DNA of 13,889 nucleotides from Baffinella frigidus (Eukaryota > Cryptophyceae > Cryptomonadales > Baffinellaceae), in contig MU646311.1 in the NCBI GenBank assembly GCA_026770585.1, positions 913,527 through 927,415 on the forward strand, read 5' to 3'. Position 1 is the stretch's first letter, and the number at the start of each line of letters is the position of its first letter. Both the position numbers and the translations under genes were made by a program. Of the stretch, positions 12,817-13,889 are shown in pieces. The notes beneath the pieces were generated by a model that did no database searches, had not been told where the DNA came from, and saw nothing but the letters and a program-made list of their open reading frames with translations.

Positions 12817-12947
12817 GAGACTGGATTGGTGCTCGCTGCGACGTGAGTCTCGACACAGCCACCGAGTACCGCCCCATTCTTACCCTCAACCCTCCATACA
12901 CAATCGCTGCCACCTCACTCTGCACACTTCCTCAACGTCAGCCTTGA
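12817..12947 (+). CDS. EGF-like domain exon (3' half) with tail
   Basis: Acceptor CTCCCTGATGTTTCTGCAG. The exon starts with GA, completing the Gly codon left by the upstream donor, then DWIGARC and the tail DVSLDTATEYRPILTLNPPY, reaching TGA at 12945-12947. With the 11415 or 12079 exon it gives C-S-C-H-G-D-W-I-G-A-R-C, which fits the PROSITE EGF signature C-x-C-x(2)-{V}-x(2)-G-{C}-x-C. The tail is not recognised. It is the first of several tandem repeats, so the exon may end before the stop. Confidence 0.6.
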
Positions 12948-13342
12948 CATTGCCACGATCACCGCCCCACCCTTACCCTCAACCTTCTTTTTCTTCTTCT
13001 TTATTACTCTCGATACAGGTCCTAGGAAGGCCCTTTAGCCTTGAGTTGAGTGATACAATGTCTATGCGCCTCAAGAACGAGTACCCTCAACCCTCCATAC
13101 ACAATCGCTGCCACTTCACTCTGCACACTTCCTCAACGTCAGCCTCGACATTGCCACGAGTATCGCCCCACCCCTACACTCAACCCTCCTTACAAGCCCG
13201 CTGCGACAATGCTACCGAGTATCTCACCCACACCCCAAACCCAAAACCTAACGTCAGTCTTGACACAGCCACCGAGTACCGCCCCACCCTTACACTCGCC
13301 CCTCCGCACAACCCCGCTACCACTCTCCACACTTCCGCTTGA
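12843..13342 (+). repeat. tandem copies of the EGF-exon tail
   Basis: Units begin GTGAGTCTCGACACAGCCAC at 12843 and recur at 12937, 13138 and 13253. Encoded versions include VSLDTATEYRPILTLNPPY and VSLDTATEYRPTLTLAPPH. The last ends at TGA 13340-13342. The third unit has lost one base in GCCACGAG. GCCCGCTGCGACAATGCTAC near 13197 repeats the ARCD end of the EGF module. The second unit is split by about 108 bp (12985-13081) flanked by TACCCTCAACC on both sides. That insert holds a strong pyrimidine tract and CAG at 13018. Confidence 0.65.
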
Positions 13343-13559
13343 ACGTCGGGGGGTCGTTGCTTCGTCTTCTTCTTATTCATTACTCTCGCGCCTTAACTTG
13401 AGAGGTTCTTTTCGTGTTGAGACGTCCCCACCCTCGATCTATCGCCTAAGCGGGCACCTGCACTGCGAATCCAGACATTTTGCATGTCGATACCCCCACG
13501 AATCTGTGAACTGTAGAAAAGAACTACACGTTCTGTGCACTTGAAAATTGATTTTCCAC
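13343..13559. other. no gene called
   Basis: TCTTCTTCTTATTCATTACT at 13366 resembles TCTTCTTCTTTATTACTCTC in the 12985-13081 insert. A long frame continues through here from the repeat tail units, but it is not the frame supported by the repeats. Confidence 0.5.
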
Positions 13560-13633
13560 CTTGAGTTGACGAATATAAAAACTCCGTCCAGTTTTTGTAG
13601 TTTTTTTTCAGTTTTTATATTAGTCAACTCAAG
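13560..13633. repeat. 24-bp inverted repeat
   Basis: CTTGAGTTGACGAATATAAA and the next four bases at 13560-13583 pair with 13610-13633 with one mismatch. Part of the right arm is repeated directly (AGTTTTTATATTAGTC, twice). AACTCCGTCCAG also occurs twice, inside and outside the hairpin. The following 13634-13795 shows no gene. Confidence 0.8.
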
Positions 13634-13795
13634 TTTTTATATTAGTCCAGCTAAACTCCGTCCAGCAGTGGACTGGACATCGTCGCGGTCTGGCAGGTTG
13701 AAGAGACTTTATTCGACTGATGACGTCGAAGCATACCCTTTCGGCAGATACTACCCTCTTGGTCTCCCCGGGAGTGCCGACGGGGGGGGTGCCGA

Positions 13796-13889
13796 CCCTG
13801 AACCCTGCACCCTCAACCCTGCACCCTCAACCCTGCACCCTCAACCCTGCACCCTCAACCCTGCACCCTCAACCCTGCACCCTCAACCC
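13796..13889 (+). repeat. 14-bp minisatellite made of two telomere-like heptamers
   Basis: About six units of CCCTGCACCCTCAA run to the end of the window. Each unit is CCCTGCA plus CCCTCAA, both one or two changes from CCCTAAA. This suggests a higher-order repeat evolved from telomere-like sequence. It continues beyond the window. Confidence 0.9.

Noticed and set aside
1-13889. tRNA, rRNA or reverse transcriptase/transposase genes
   Set aside because: None was recognised on either strand; the mobile elements visible are all short and non-coding.

Overview
The window looks like nuclear DNA of a eukaryote, most likely a protist or alga. It has GT-AG splice signals with pyrimidine-rich acceptors, short coding fragments separated by long non-coding DNA, plant-type telomere-like heptamers (CCCTAAA/TTTAGGG and variants), microsatellites, minisatellites and many hairpin or short inverted-repeat elements. 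No prokaryotic operon, tRNA, rRNA or CRISPR array was seen. TTTAGGG heptamers occur in plants, green and brown algae, chromerids and dinoflagellates. An intron-rich alveolate or alga would fit, but the sequence does not fix the species.

No long intact gene is present. There is instead a series of short plus-strand coding segments that read like protein. Several are bounded by plausible splice sites and several are duplicated with changes confined mainly to third codon positions. In order they are: a 153-nt exon at 629-781 with a decayed copy at 830-895; two related exons at 2330-2451 and about 2477-2622, the second with a partial duplicate at 2730-2794; an exon at 7557-7842 whose centre matches the 2330-2451 exon at protein level, with a partial copy at 7960-8042; three copies of a WLLLNEALSEGR-type segment at 9500-10140 and a further segment at 10213-10323; an array of acceptor-plus-exon modules at 10521-11496; and an EGF-like domain built from exons at 11415-11496 (or its relative ending at 12079) and 12817 onward. 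The two halves of the EGF domain join in phase and give the six expected cysteines. All of these are on the plus strand. They could be exons of one large extracellular or cell-surface protein gene with repeat-filled introns, or a cluster of partly decayed relatives.

The rest is repeats. Positions 1-460 and 6335-6850 are CT-rich tracts. 3315-3600 is a minisatellite built around GTTGACT. Telomere-like blocks lie at 3645-3810, 4069-4361, 8042-8282, 9944-10076, 10143-10212 and 13796-13889. At least four families of inverted-repeat or foldback elements are interspersed: a TAATAGGGTAAC hairpin with 4-bp target duplications, a CTAGCTCTGCC-ended MITE group, a CACTCGAGAATGC-ended MITE, and single large palindromes, one of which interrupts a coding copy.

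The most notable points are the synonymous-only exon duplication, the reconstructable EGF exon pair, the alternating 84/141-bp array of splice-acceptor/exon modules, telomere-like DNA lying between duplicated exons, and the mobile foldback family whose arms have changed together. All functional statements rest on reading the sequence; no database search was possible.
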